DNA from: Gnetum montanum
Lineage: Eukaryota > Streptophyta > Gnetopsida > Gnetales > Gnetaceae
DNA length: 64,000 nt
Reading direction: 5' to 3'
Assembly (NCBI GenBank): GCA_015680685.1
Contig: MNCI01023527.1
Location: 465,883-529,882 of the forward strand
Position 1 is the stretch's first letter. Every line of letters starts with the position of its first letter. The position numbers and the translations under genes are program-made. Positions 35,539-46,810 of this stretch are shown one piece after another. The notes below the pieces were generated by a model that was not told the origin of the DNA, did not search any database, and was given only the letters and a program-made list of their open reading frames with translations.

Positions 35539-36202
35539 CCCTGAAAAATAATGCTCAAGAGGTTGGAAAAAATTTTGGGTTGTTAACAAAAAAATATTGG
35601 TTGCCATTTTTATGTTGACAAGAGTAGTTGGCTTGGTTGGATTTTCACGTGCAGTTGGCTTTTAAGTTGGTTTTAGGAAGCATAGTTGGCATCTTTCTTG
35701 AGAATTCTAGTTACCTTTGAGCTCTCTAGTTGGCTCCAAACATCCCTTGGTGAGTCAAGAATTTTGACATCCTAGCAAATAGATCGGCAAGCAAAAGAAC
35801 TATGACAATACCACTCGGTGTAAGAAGTGTGTCTCCAATGTTGCATAACCTGTTATACACCTTTCAAACAAGGCTAAGAACCAAATTCGTGACCTTGGGG
35901 GTGGTGCATTTTCTCACCTGATTTTATTTTGCTATTTCCTCGTTATAATCATTTTTTTGCATTAGTTTTGTCATCTTCCATTTATTGATCATCAGTTTAT
36001 CTCGCGTGTCTCGCTTTTGGAACAAATGTTTACATAAGGTTAAGATACACCGATTAAGTCCTTGTTTGATCGACTATATTGTTTATGGTGCCCCACTTCC
36101 ATTTTTCTCTAACATGGCCCTCGCATGGATCCAAGGTTAAACTATTTTCTTGACAACCTCTCAGTGTTACAACCACTGATGTTTTCAGTCGCTACAATTT
36201 TT

Positions 36203-36219
36203 TGGCTCTAGAAGGAGGG
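36203..36219 (+). promoter_or_regulatory. E1 primer-binding-site candidate
   Basis: TGGCTCTAGAAGGAGGG, six bases after the LTR end. E2 has TGGTGCTAGAAGGAGGG and E3 TGGCGCTAGAAGGAGGG at the same place. The E3 form is probably closest to the original. I do not assign the tRNA. Confidence 0.7.
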
Positions 36220-36649
36220 CCTTTGGTGCCTTTTCCACGTCTTATGAGTAGTCCTACATGCTCTATATACCATGTCATGCACTAGCATAAACATGACACC
36301 CTTTAGTATTTCTTTATGCATCATCTGATGCAGATTGATAGCCACGACAGTTCCTTTGGAACCCCGTAGGATGAAAAGCCTCCCATCTTCTATCAATTTT
36401 TGTGTGTCTAGTTTGTGATCTTCCATTTTACCATTCAAAATGATTTTGACAACAATTACCATATTCACCTCGAGCCTTGAGGCTACTTTTCTAGCCCAAA
36501 GCACCATGGGTGTTGAGTAGCCACCTAGCTCGGTGCTAGCATCATGCTAGACCCTTAGGATTTGACATTTGTAGCCTGAGTTCTTGGCACAAGACGTAGA
36601 GCATTAAGACTTTATCTTCACAAAGATCTAGGAAGATCTACCATTAGAT

Positions 36650-38800
36650 TGCTAAGAACTCGAGCACAAATGTAGTTTCGAGTTCCTTTACCGAAATGGG
36701 AGGGATTTTTTCTATAACCCCAATGTTGCCATCCCCTTGACAGAGACGTATAAGTGGATCTTCAATCAGCTGCTATGAGGTTGCAAGCCTAGGGATTGTG
36801 ACGTAGCATCCCATTATGATGAAGCATTTCAGGATGGGTAGGAAGACCTGAAATCCTAGTCCGAGGGGGGTGGCTAGACTTACCCTACCACCATCCCTCC
36901 CACTACGACCTTCAATTCAAACAAACTTTTTGTGATGGATCCCTTTGTGATCACCATGAATCTGCCTCAACCCATGTTTTCATCAACCATGGGCAACCAT
37001 CTTGCACCCTCAATGTATCAGCATGCACCTCCCTCAATTTCATACCCAGGCACTCTCCCTCCTCATTTTGTCCTGTCCTCATATCAAGAACCTGTCATAG
37101 CTATGCTATACTATGTACACACTGCATTTGCCTCATAGTTGCATGGAGCTTCCAGTCACATTCTATCTTTTACACCTATTCCACCATCAGTCACAAGTGC
37201 AGCCCCACTGCGTGGTGGACCCCAGCCACTTCGCTTCTTGCTTTGTAGCCCCACTAGATGTCATCTTATCCTTACCACCAAACATACCAAGTCCCATAGT
37301 TGTCACAACCAATCATGGGACTGTGGCCCATTCAATTAGTCCCACAAATGATTAACCCTATAGCACCACCAGTGGTAGTTGCTCTAACAACACCACCCCC
37401 AGGGTGGTGGACCTCACAAATAACACCATTCGCGAGGGCAGCCCAACGACCCCCACTATGAGCTAGGCTACTTCCCTTACTATGCCACAAAAAATGGTTG
37501 CCCCCGCAACCTAACAACCATCTACGTCATCTCCAGGTCTCGATCAAGCATTTCAACTTATCTAGACCCTTACTGAAGAGGTTAAATGCCTCAAAGCTAC
37601 CAGTTATGACATGGTGCAGGTTGTAAATTTCTACCATGATGATCCCATTAGCCCATTACCCCTTGGGATGCCCCTTCTCCACTTCACAAAATACAATGGG
37701 GAGGATGATCCCAATGTGCATTTTTTAATGTTCAAATCAAAGTCTGTGTTGCTGCAACAGTGGCCGCATACCATTATTAGTGTCTTTGCCATGTCTCTGA
37801 TGGGCAAAGCTCTAGACTGGTACCATGTGCCTCCATCTCAACACTGGAGGAGCTCCTGACCCAATTCAAGTATAACTTCAAGCCCAAAGTCATGCTAGAT
37901 TAGTTAATGGGTGTTACAAAAGACCCGCTAGAGTTTGTGTAATAGTTTATACAGCAGTGGAGTACCACCTTGAATGAGATCCATGAACCTTTCATGGAGG
38001 CCCATTTGCTGGCCATCTTGAAAGGGGCAGTAAATGATTTTATTAAATCCAAGCTATATTACCTAGCTCCATGCTCTCTCAGAAAATATTTTGCCTAGAC
38101 AAAGAGCATCCAAGACCCAGTCGAGGCTAGTAAAGATCCAACCTATGTTTCATACAAGTACGCACATACCAAGAAAGACAAAGATAAGGGCAAAGCTGCA
38201 ACGGCCACGGTAGCTGCCGTGGCAAATGAGGCAAAGCCCAACAATAGTAACAATAATAAGAAAGCAACCACAATGGCAACTAACCCCGCACCTAGCCCAA
38301 GTAACGCTGGCCAACCTTCCATGCTGACACCAAAGGTACCCACCCCGGCTAAACCTAACTTCAAGTGTAAATATTTCTCTAAGTACATCCCTCTACCTAT
38401 CAAGCCTTCAAAACTTTTGATCTGAAGCAATTGCTAGGGGTTGGGTACATCTAACATAAGAAGATGTTAGAGGAGGTAACCAAATGACATCAGTGGTACT
38501 GTGAGCTCCTTAGGAACCCCTCCTTCACTATGCCCAACAAGCCTCCAGTTCCTAAGAACTTCAGGGTGGAACAATTTTGTGACTACCACCAAATTTGTGG
38601 TCACGACATGGATTACTGTCTAGCCTTAAAAGATGACATTCAATGGATGATTAATCAAGGGAAGTTGGTGCGGGACAAAAGCAACCCTGTTCACCCTGAA
38701 AATCAATCCATGCATGTTTACAAAGACCCCTTCAATAGTAACGATGTAGGGTACATTATTAACTCGATTGGCATAGATGATAATTTGGAATAGCTACAGC
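36650..38800 (+). pseudogene. E1 gag (capsid and zinc knuckle)
   Basis: A polar, Pro-rich N-terminal part (36932-37138 and fragments) leads to the capsid at 37611-38110: DDPISPLPLGMPLLHFTKYN, then LLQQWPHTIISVFAMSL and GKALDWY, broken by a frameshift near 37840. A Lys/Asn/Ala-rich linker follows (38160-38300) and then KPPVPKNFRVEQFCDYHQIC with GHDMDYC. The knuckle at 38578-38619 is CX2HX4HX4C, i.e. the spacing of a CCHC knuckle with His in place of the second Cys. ALKDDIQWMINQGKL after it is the usual follow-on in plant Gypsy gag. Gag builds the virus-like particle and binds RNA. Confidence 0.82.
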
Positions 38801-39357
38801 AACTATTTGTGGTTCACGTACCTCAACGTAGTGTAGCAACACCAACAATGGCAAACAAGATGCTACAATAGCCATTTGTTCTCAAAGTTCCTCCTTAGAC
38901 ATCCACCCTTGCACCCTTCACAGTGAAAACTGCACCGCCACTGGAACTAATGCCACAAACACGATTTTTCATTAGGGGGCTAAAAAACTCAACTATCCTC
39001 ATCCCACAAAGCCAACGCAAGATGGAATCATAGCCTTCTTATTCAAAGAAATGGGAAGAGGTTCTGACAGACGAAACGGCCAAGGAATGTACTACCCTAG
39101 GTTCTTCCAGGCCTATCACTTTGTCCTTTGCATCTATGCCTACCTCATCATCAAAAGTTAATGCCATTATGCGTATGCAATCATTGCCACCCTACCCAAA
39201 ATGGTCTAGTCCAAAATCTAAAATCTCTCCTCCTTGAGAAATTCTTCTTCTAGGACGAATGGGGGAGGAGAAGGGTGGTAAGCAACTAGAAAGTGGATGA
39301 GACCTCCTAGATGCCCTTACTTAGGTCAAACAGTCTCTAAAATAGAAGAACAAAACC

Positions 39358-40215
39358 TTGAGCTTGTACAATTTGGTAATGACCTCTACTACATACCATG
39401 AGGCCTTGGTTCACATGTTAATGTCCATACCCATTGACGAAAACATGCCAGTAGAGGAGAAAGCAATCCATGTGGTTATGCTCCCTGCTACAACCGAAGA
39501 ACCATCACCATCTCAGTTGACATTCCATGATGAGTTCATTAAGGATGACCTTGAAAAGGGTCAAGCAATGACAACACCCCTGTTCATCACAATTTGGATC
39601 GGTCAACACAAGATCCAAAGAGTACACGTTGATGATAGGGCTACTACAAATGTCATCCCATTCCCCATAGTCGAGAAACTAGGTTTGGTGGACCAAATCA
39701 AATCCATGACAACGTCATATCTAAATTCATTCAATGGAGCATGGGTAGTGGAGAAACGCACTATCCATATTAACTTTGTGGTAGCGGACCAATTCCCCAC
39801 AAATGCAACGTTCATCATGGTAGAAGAGATGCTTGGGTCTAACCTAATCTTGGGGAGGTCGTGGTTAGCCCAATGTAGGGCCATCTCTTCACCAATACAT
39901 TAGGAAATCCACCTACCTTATGCGGGTAGGGAGGTGGTGATCCATGGTGATGAATTGGAAACCTAGGCGATAAAAAACATCGATATGGAGCAAGGTTCAG
40001 AGGTCATAACCTCTAAAAATGAAATACCTATCTCTAGCAAATTCAATTGCTTGAAAAAAGTGTCGGCATAAGACGCTGTCTCAGAAAATGAAACTGCATG
40101 GGCCAAATTGCCTTTTCATGAAGTATACGATGATGTAGAAGAATACTGCAACAAATCTTCTTAGCCTTACATGTTGCCAAGCCCATGATGGGTTAGAAAG
40201 CAGTTGCAAGGATGA
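39358..40215 (+). pseudogene. E1 retropepsin and acidic tail
   Basis: The 181-codon frame at 39358-39903 contains QHKIQRVHVDDRATTNVIPF, the active site with the catalytic D kept but its G changed to R (GAT GAT AGG GCT at 39631-39642), then about 65 residues later NLILGRSWLAQ. After a stop at 39901 the frame goes on through LPYAGREVVIHGDE and an acidic tail to KLPFHEVYDDVEEY and a final WVRKQLQG followed by TGA at 40213-40215. The tail and its end match E2 and E3, so this is probably the true end of the sense polyprotein. The G to R change should inactivate the enzyme. Confidence 0.8.
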
Positions 40216-40416
40216 TTGTTACTCATGTAGCATAAAAACTCCACTGCTCCTTACCTAATTAATGCTCATTATGCATTTTCTCTATCTTTGCTTCACATTC
40301 ACTCATCTACACTAAGTGTTTAATTCATTCTTTAAACCAATCACATTACATCTACCATTTACATTACACCACTGCCACTAAGGCCTAAAACTAGCAAAAT
40401 TTTCCCTTACCATTGT

Positions 40417-40580
40417 CCAATGGCCTGAAATGGCCTAAAATTAGCAAAGGCCCAAAATGGCTTAAAACTATCAATGGCTCAAAATGGCCTAAAATTAGCA
40501 ATGGCCCAAAATGGCCTAAAACTAGCGATGACCCAAAATGGCCTTAAACTATCATCATGGCCCAAATGGCCTAAAACTAA
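40417..40580. repeat. E1 27-bp minisatellite
   Basis: About six imperfect copies with a period near 27, core AAAATGGCCTAAAACTAGC followed by AATGGCCC. The same repeat sits at the same place in E2 and E3, just after the sense ORF. Confidence 0.88.
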
Positions 40581-40812
40581 AATGAGATGCTCCTAACGAA
40601 TTCAATTCATAAATAAAAAGGAATAAAATAAAATAAAAATAATTACAACACATAACAAATAAGCAAAATCAATCTCTTTGTATTTCATTTTTTCTTTCAC
40701 AAATTAATAATCTTTGTAACATTCTTTGAATTCAAATAAAATGTTCGACCACTACGCTATAACCCTCCACCTACTCCATTGTTCCTTGCTTCACTAGGCC
40801 TTATACTTTCAT

Positions 40813-40912
40813 CTAGATTTTGCACCACAAGAAAAACGAAATAGTTAGCTAAAGTCACATAAAAAAATAACTCAAATAAAACAAGCTATCACTATTCCAA
40901 AAAGTAACTAAC
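40813..40912 (-). other. Intron 3 of E1 antisense gene
   Basis: The donor reads TCATCTCGA|GTTAGT and the acceptor TGCAAAATCTAG|ATG. It includes a CTAAC branch-like motif before a T-rich run, is 100 bases, phase 0. The donor position (after Ser-Arg) is the same in E2 and E3. The acceptor is less certain. Confidence 0.65.
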
Positions 40913-41712
40913 TCGAGATGAACCCACATTTGTTTTGAGGGGTATTCGATCTAGGCTTCCTACAAGGCATTGTAAGACCTCCTCTTCCATGATGTTAGCC
41001 CAATTCCTATTGCCTAAATTAGTGCTTGCTACAACTCTCTCCTTCTCTATGGATGTCCATCTTTAGGGTCCTGGAGAAAAGGCGGCAGTGGTGGTCTCAG
41101 TCGTAGGAAAGGTCACTTCCCTCTCAAGGGATTCACTCACTGTCACCTATTACATGAACCTGTCATAAGCCCCAAAAGTGCCAATAATGTCAACAAATAC
41201 TTTGTATGTATGCGACTTGACTGAGGCATCCCTATATAGGTTACAATAGGTAGCCCGTTCTAGCTTATACATATGCTTATGATTTTTCTGCACCTCTCCC
41301 CACTCATAAACCTTAGCACTATATCTTTCCAGTCCTGGTTCTTCTAGGCTAATAGTTCCATTTGCATGCATTGTTCTATTATATCATGAGTGGCCTCATT
41401 GTTGCACCACACAACCGTCCAATACCTTACATAGTCAATGACGGCCATGTGCCAACTACCATCGTTGGTGTCTCCTATATAGGGAATTATTTCCTGGAAT
41501 GGTCAAGTTGGACTTCTCCTTCTCAAGCCTTTGTACCCATTTCTAGAGGTCTTCATTCATGCACCTACATTCCCACAAAGAGCATGTCAAGTACAAGGCA
41601 CATTGGCTTGCCTCATCATATACGTGACGAGGTACTTCGATCACCTCCAGTGGAAATTCAGGCATGATGTCAACCTCAATCACTTGTTTAGGGTCCCACC
41701 TGAGACAAGAGG

Positions 41713-41799
41713 CTATTAATTGGATAAAAAAATGCATTAGTCAAAGTGGAATGGTGAATGAAATAACACTTTAGAGTCTAGTGTAGGAGTTTAACTTAC
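41713..41799 (-). other. Intron 2 of E1 antisense gene
   Basis: The donor reads GAAGTGG|GTAAGTT (full consensus) and the acceptor TTTTTTTATCCAATTAATAG|CC after a T-run. It is 87 bases, phase 1. Removing it joins EV to ASCLRWDP, which aligns with E2. Confidence 0.78.
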
Positions 41800-41937
41800 C
41801 CACTTCCGGGTTGACCTGCTTCAAATGGTCGATCATGTCATTGACCACCCCTTCCATGAAAGTAAATTTATCAGGGGTCTCGATCCAGGGTTGTAGGTGG
41901 ATCAAGGATGGGCTGAAAGTATCAACAGTGGTATCAG

Positions 41938-42021
41938 CTACATAGTAAAATATGTTAGCTAAAGTCAATAGAACCATTATAGGGCTAATGAATAGCATAA
42001 ATGATAGTGTAAAACTCATAC
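41938..42021 (-). other. Intron 1 of E1 antisense gene
   Basis: The donor reads GTGCTGG|GTATGAG and the acceptor TTTACTATGTAG|CTGATACC. It is 84 bases, phase 1, and is aligned with E2 54575-54657 and E3 62466-62536. Confidence 0.72.
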
Positions 42022-42451
42022 CCAGCACACCCTCAGGGGTGATAGCAAGGTGGTCACCCATCGACACAATGTCAAATATGCAGTCAAGCTCACCAGCATC
42101 CAAATGAATCCCCTCTCCTTCCAGTTGATCTAATAGCATAGCAACATCCTCGATGCTCATGTTCCCTTCTAGTACAAACTACTCTTTGCAAAAGGGTCAT
42201 CGGCAGGGGCCCCTTCCTAATTACCAGGAGTCTCTTCCTCATTGGTTGGGCCCCTTTCTTCATTAGTAGGGGCCTCCTCTTCATCGACAGAGACCTCCTC
42301 CCACTAGCTGAAGTCCTTTCTTCTATAGCAAGGGCCCCTTCTTCATTAGCCAGGGCCCACTTCTTTGTAGCCGGAGCCTCCTCATTTTCACCAATGATCC
42401 CTATTGTAGGGACCACCACCTCTTCTTCTCCTTCTTCCTCTTCTTCCTTAG

Positions 42452-42573
42452 CTGATGAAGCATAATAGCAATAAGTATATAGCATCAACTTAAAGTAGTT
42501 GTTATGCTGCGCAACGCTACCTAGTGTAACACGGCATAGCAAACGTTAGCAAATAAACAAAATAAAAACTTAC
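42452..42573 (-). other. Intron 0 of E1 antisense gene
   Basis: The donor reads CCAATTG|GTAAGTTTTT and the acceptor TATGCTTCATCAG|CTAAGG, giving a 122-base intron. It contains a TATGCTGCGCAACGCTAC palindrome-like motif of the LTR type. The donor aligns with the E3 donor at 62816. Confidence 0.6.
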
Positions 42574-42734
42574 CAATTGGAGGCTGCACTCTGTGAAGTT
42601 TGAGCCACAACCTCTTCCCTCTTCCCTCTTCCCTCATCTATGCAAGGAGGTTCCTTAATCAGAAGAGACCTCTTGTGTTGCAATTAGGTTATCACCATCT
42701 CTACAATGAGGCACCCCCTTGTCACACTGCCAAT

Positions 42735-43725
42735 TGAAACACCCTAAATTTTCAAGGCATTGTTGCTTCACTAAGTCCTTGGAATTTAGGCACCGTCATG
42801 TTGCTTTGGCAAGAAATGGATGCTCTGAGTTTAGATTATCTAGATAGAAAATTTTCTACTATGCTATGCCAACATGATATGCTCCAAAGCATAGCGTAGC
42901 ATAGAAATTTTCTATGCTATGCCAACATGCTACACCTCAAAATATAGCATAGTGTAGTAGCCAGCTATGCTACATCAATGGGCCTTCCTCCTTGTCTGCA
43001 TCGTTGGCACACATCTCCATGTTTTGATAGTGTAATTATAGCATGGTAGGCTTTTCAATCACTTAGCTCTACATGTCCATTCAAGATAGACACATCAAAA
43101 CCTCGTGGGTCTAGGGTACGTGGCATCCAAACTACATTTGTCGCATCCTCCTAGCCCTATAAATACCCCAACAAGCAACACTCAAAAGGTTGGTAGGGGG
43201 TTGGTTGGAAAATTGGTAAAAAAGGTTGGCAAGTTGGAAAATTGGCATTCATGAGAAAATTTAAGCAGCAATTGGTAATTCTTGTTGGAAAATATTAGCA
43301 AAATTTCATTTAGCATTTTGAGAACAAACCTGAGCAGTTAGCCAATTCTATTAGCAGTTAGCAAAAAAAAACTTTGTGTGTTTCAAGCTAACCTAGTTGG
43401 CTTTATAGAATTTTGGCATTGTCGACTCTTGAACCCACATTCAAGTACATTGTTGGCTTGCTTTTGAGAACCCTAGTTACTTTTGGAATCTTTGTGGTTC
43501 TCGGTGTCATGAAACCAATTATATCCACTTTAACAAAGTAAAGCCATAATCTTGAAGTGGTGCATTTTCTTATTTGCAGTTTGCTTTGCTTTCCTACTTG
43601 TCATTGCATTTTTACATCGTTTTCATCTTCTCACATTTAAAAATTATTATTTTCACTATAAGCATTACTTTTAAATCAAATGTTTGCAAAAGGTTTTAGT
43701 AACACGAATTAAGTCCTTGTCTGAT
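42735..43725 (+). repeat. E1 3' LTR, 3'-truncated
   Basis: It starts TGAAACACCCTAAATTTTC, matching the E2 LTR start at 46535. It contains palindromic GCTATGCTA motifs (42855-42975), a TATA box at 43158-43165 and GGTTGG repeats, and stops matching in the ATTAAGTCCTTGTCTGATTGA phrase. The last ~150 bases of the LTR are gone and integrase-type sequence follows. Confidence 0.82.
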
Positions 43726-43739
43726 TGACATCTGCAACA

Positions 43740-44950
43740 TGGCAAGCCCCCAGGAAGATTGACATATGCCCAGAGAGATGTAGTCTGTAAGTGTGCTTGG
43801 CAATACGTGCTTATGGCAGATAACATCCTATGAAGATGTTCCTATGATGAGATATTGCTAGCATGTATAAATGAGGACCAAGCCCAAAATGTGGTCAATG
43901 AAGTACATGAGGGACTATGTGGTGGACATATAGCACCTAGGGCTATGGCTATAAAAATCAGATGTCTAGGGTACTATTAGCCTCATATGGAGTGTGATTT
44001 CTTGGTCAAAGTCAAGACATGTGATATGTTCCAAAGGTATGAAAATCTCATACACGTTTCAATGATAGAATTGCATCTAAGGCATATTACATGGCCTTTC
44101 CAACAATGGGGACTAGGCCTCATAGGCCCTATCATGCCTAAGTCTTTCACAGGGCATAGCTTCATCATCACAGCCATTGAGTATTTTACGAAGTGGTTGG
44201 AAGATATTCAACTGAAGAAGACTACATCTTAGCAAGTTTACCACTTCATCTTGGATAACATCGTGACAAGGTTCAAACTTCCAATGGCTATTGTGACTAA
44301 CAATGGGCCACAGTTCAACAGTGTGGAAACTTAAAACTTTTGTAGAAATCTTGGCATCAGGAAATCATTCTCCTCACCATACTACCCATAGGTGAATGGA
44401 CAAGTAGAATCCATAAAAAAGTCCATCATCAACTTGCTAAAGAAAATGCTTAACAATAGCAAGAGGCGATGGCATAAGCAAATCCTCTATGTGTTGTGGG
44501 CTTACACAACGACATGCAGGACTACAATAGGTAAAACACCTTATAGTCTTGTTTGTAGATCTAAAGCTATGTTACCACTTGATTTGTAGGTACCATCACT
44601 CCAGATGATCCTATCTAATATCATGAGTGAAGCCCAAAACAGCAAGTCGAGGATCATCGACCTCGACTCAATAGAGGAGGAGTGCGCACAAACATTGAGT
44701 TGCACAGAGCATTACCAAAATAGGAAATGACAAAAACATCATGCAAATACACATCAATGACAAATATAGAAGGGAGCCCTCATTCTTAAGAATATCCATG
44801 AGCATATGAATAAATTCTTAGCCAACTGGAAAGGTCCATATATGTTCACAAAATCCTTTGGAAATGCAGCCTTCAAACTGGTAGACATGGATGGCAAAAA
44901 GCTTGCAAATTTGGTGAATCACTCATACCTCAAGCCGTACTACATTTGAT
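43740..44950 (+). pseudogene. Gypsy integrase relic (fourth element)
   Basis: After a short lead (43790-43985, with HEGLCGGHIAPRAMAIKIR and GYY-PHME) come a zinc-binding relic and the core: FQQWGLGLIGPI (first D changed to G) near 44100-44130, VTNNGPQFNS (second D changed to N) near 44295-44325, and VNGQVESIKKSI (E kept) near 44390-44425. Then RRWHKQILYVLWAYTTTCRT, TIGKTPYSLV and an end module FLANWKGPYMFTKSFGNAAF to LVNHSYLKPYYI. Both Asp of the triad are lost, so it is dead. It lies between a cut E1-type LTR and the next LTR, and may be the 3' part of an autonomous relative of E1-E3. Confidence 0.85.
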
Positions 44951-44974
44951 GCATGAAACTAGCAAAGCAATCAT

Positions 44975-45152
44975 CTACTACGATGTAGAATTGGCAAAGC
45001 TTGTCTACTATGATGTAAAACTGGCAAAGCATTAGCAAACGGTCTACTAGGATTTTAAACTGGCACATATAGTTTGCTAGGACCTTAAACTAGCACAACG
45101 GTTTCTTGGGACCTTAAACAAGCACATCATGGTCTACCAAGACCTTAAACAA
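44975..45152. repeat. ~30-bp minisatellite after integrase
   Basis: About six degenerate units of roughly 29-31 bases (one longer), such as CTAGGACCTTAAACTAGCAC and CTTGGGACCTTAAACAAGCA. The core CTTAAACTAGC is close to the CTAAAACTAGC of the 27-bp repeat, and its place just after pol is the same. Confidence 0.75.
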
Positions 45153-45179
45153 GGTTTGTGGAATGTCCCTAGCATACAT

Positions 45180-46518
45180 CTACACCAGTACATGACAAGC
45201 GAGTGTGCATAGTGCTGACACAGGGTGGGATGTTGCAGTTTTAGAATGTAGTTCACGACGCCATGGAAACACCCTTTGGAACATTTGTAATGCCACTACT
45301 CTTGGAATCTTGATGATCCTTCAATGATGTCATAAGAAATCATGCTGAACCTCCAGACCTACTACCGCCATGGCTCATTGCACTAGCAATAGCTTCCCTA
45401 GTCAACACCTACTGCTGGAGTTCTAGCAGTATTGTGGCCCAGCCACAATATTGTTAACCTTTGGCCCCTACCAGCATCTGAGCTCAAGAGATGTTTAGTT
45501 ATTGGGTAGCCAATCTCACAACTGAACCAAGAATGCATGCCTTCAGCAAGGATTCTTGAGCATCTGCATTCATAGTAACTCCTAGCATCTTCGATGCCAC
45601 CTCCTCCACGCTGATGTTTCCAAGGCCGCTTCTAGCCTTCCTACTTTGGACACTGCATGTCTCAGCAACAACATTAGTTGCTCTAATAGCATCCAAAGTA
45701 TGACCTTTGCCTTAGTTTCATATCATGGTTGTTTCCCTTGGTTTGCTCTCTGTTATGTTTGCAGGGTGTGTACTAGAGGGGTGTTGGTCGAACGTGCATC
45801 TCGCCACAATAACAAATGCTACAAAGTTATATGGTGGTTGTGTTGACTAGCTTGGTTACTTTAGAGTGCACATCATGTCCTCCCTACCTTTTAAGCTCCC
45901 TTACCTCGTTCCTTTCACCCACAATTTCCACTCTTCCTTCTTTTACAAGATTTTCCTGACTCCTGTCAAGTCCTCCCATATGCTCAACCACAAAGTCCAT
46001 GACGCACGTAACATAACTCACTACATGGGAAGCATTTGTAGGTAGGTTAAAGCCCCACGTGGATGTAACAAAACTCATCCTAGGAAAGAAACACCTATCC
46101 TGGAACAAGGTTATTTGCAAATGTAAAGGCAAAATAGAAAAAGGAAAAAGCATAAGAGAGAAAAAGCTCACATGCAAAAAAAATGTGCCTAAACCAAATG
46201 GCACATAAGCTGTTTCACAAATACCCTCTCTAAACATTTTGAGGAGGGGGGAAGGTTAACAAAAGAAAAGATGACGACGCAAACAACTCCCTCACAAGCA
46301 CTTCGATGAGGGATTCTGCTAAGTTTGATCTTTACCCCTTTCTTGAACCTCCTTCCCTCTTCGTGTAACTCCTCTCTTTCCCCCACTTAACCAATGCAAC
46401 ACTCTCAAGAATAGTTGAGCAACATATTTGCAATCATCGAAGAACAATTTTAGTGTTTTGTCATCCATGGTGTTTCGTATTCTTTGTCGATGTCTCTTGA
46501 GGCCATCCTCTAGACATT
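45180..46518 (-). pseudogene. Antisense coding relic of the fourth element
   Basis: On the minus strand, 46555-46319 reads LAPLCQCLEDGLKRHRQRIR and LFFDDCKYVAQLFLRVLHWL, 46237-45884 a frame with FPRMSFVTSTWGFNLPTNAS and YVTCVMDFVVEHMGG, and 45696-45499 SGLGNISVEEVASKMLGVTM. The 46237 frame crosses a likely 71-base intron (46170-46100, donor TTTGCAT|GTGAGC, acceptor CTTGTTCCAG|GATAGG, T-rich between). The position, between minisatellite and LTR and on the opposite strand, equals the antisense genes of E1-E3, but I see no clear sequence match to them. Confidence 0.5.
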
Positions 46519-46534
46519 GACAAAGAGGGGCCAA
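46519..46534 (+). promoter_or_regulatory. Polypurine-tract candidate before the E2 LTR
   Basis: GACAAAGAGGGGCCAA ends directly at the LTR start TGAAACACC. It marks this LTR as the 3' LTR of the preceding element as well as the 5' LTR of E2. Confidence 0.55.
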
Positions 46535-46810
46535 TGAAACACCATAAATTTTCAAGGCATTCTTACTTCACGAGGTCCTTGGAATTCAGGCAGCATCATG
46601 TCACTTCAGCAAGAAATGGATGCTCCGAGTTCAGACTATCTAGTTCAACAAATTTTCTACGTCCAGTGTTGATAGGCCTAACGGACTCTCTGGCTTGCCC
46701 ACCTAGGAAGTTCATCCAGCTAGCAGTCTACTCAAAAGCGATGCATGGGGTTGTCAACAGTGCTTAGGATGCGCAAAAAAGTTTGGAAAATTTTCTAAGT
46801 TGAGAAGTTT

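Larger units (their letters stand above)
34735..36196 (+). repeat. E1 5' LTR, 5'-truncated
   Basis: It aligns with the 46535-48472 LTR from about 350 bases in: shared palindromes, CAAGACACGTGGCATC-like phrase, CCCTATAAATACCCT, GGTTGGxAA repeats, the CCGATTAAGTCC phrase and the end GTCGCTACA. The first ~350 bases are absent. The left border is approximate. Confidence 0.75.
40780..42733 (-). pseudogene. E1 antisense multi-exon gene
   Basis: Read on the minus strand, candidate exons are 42733-42574, 42451-42022, 41937-41800, 41712-40913 and a short last exon after 40813. Product parts: an acidic Glu-rich repeat (EEEEEGEEEVVV near 42440), VAMLLDQLEGEGIHLDAGEL, DKFTFMEGVVNDMIDHLKQV (41870-41810), LEVIEVPRHVYDEASQCALY, LWECRCMNEDL, and KVYEWGEVQKNHKHMYKLER with VFVDIIGTFGAYD (41320-41165). 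It matches the E2 and E3 antisense genes exon by exon. Stops and one frameshift (near 42280) make it a relic. Function unknown. Antisense extra ORFs are known in Tat elements such as Grande, RIRE2 and Retand. Confidence 0.75.
34735..43725 (+). mobile_element. E1: non-autonomous Tat-like Gypsy element (gag-protease plus antisense gene)
   Basis: A 5' LTR (34735-36196, start missing) is followed by primer site, gag, protease, acidic tail, a 27-bp minisatellite, a minus-strand multi-exon gene and a 3' LTR (42735-43725, end missing). There is no RT, RNase H or integrase. The sense reading region ends in the same way as in E2 and E3, so the lack of pol looks ancestral to the family rather than a chance deletion. 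The primer site and the gag knuckle place it near the Tat group. All frames are broken by stops. Confidence 0.8.

Noticed and set aside
37113-37355. Overlapping Pro/His/Ser-rich frames as separate proteins
   Set aside because: They are different frames of the same Pro-rich N-terminal gag region of E1, shifted by indels. The same holds for 49448-50017 in E2.
38143-38430. Minus-strand 95-codon hydrophobic frame, and a similar one at 50670-50867
   Set aside because: Both are shadows of the Lys/Asn/Ala-rich gag linker read backwards. The Leu/Val-rich look comes from that composition, not from membrane spans.
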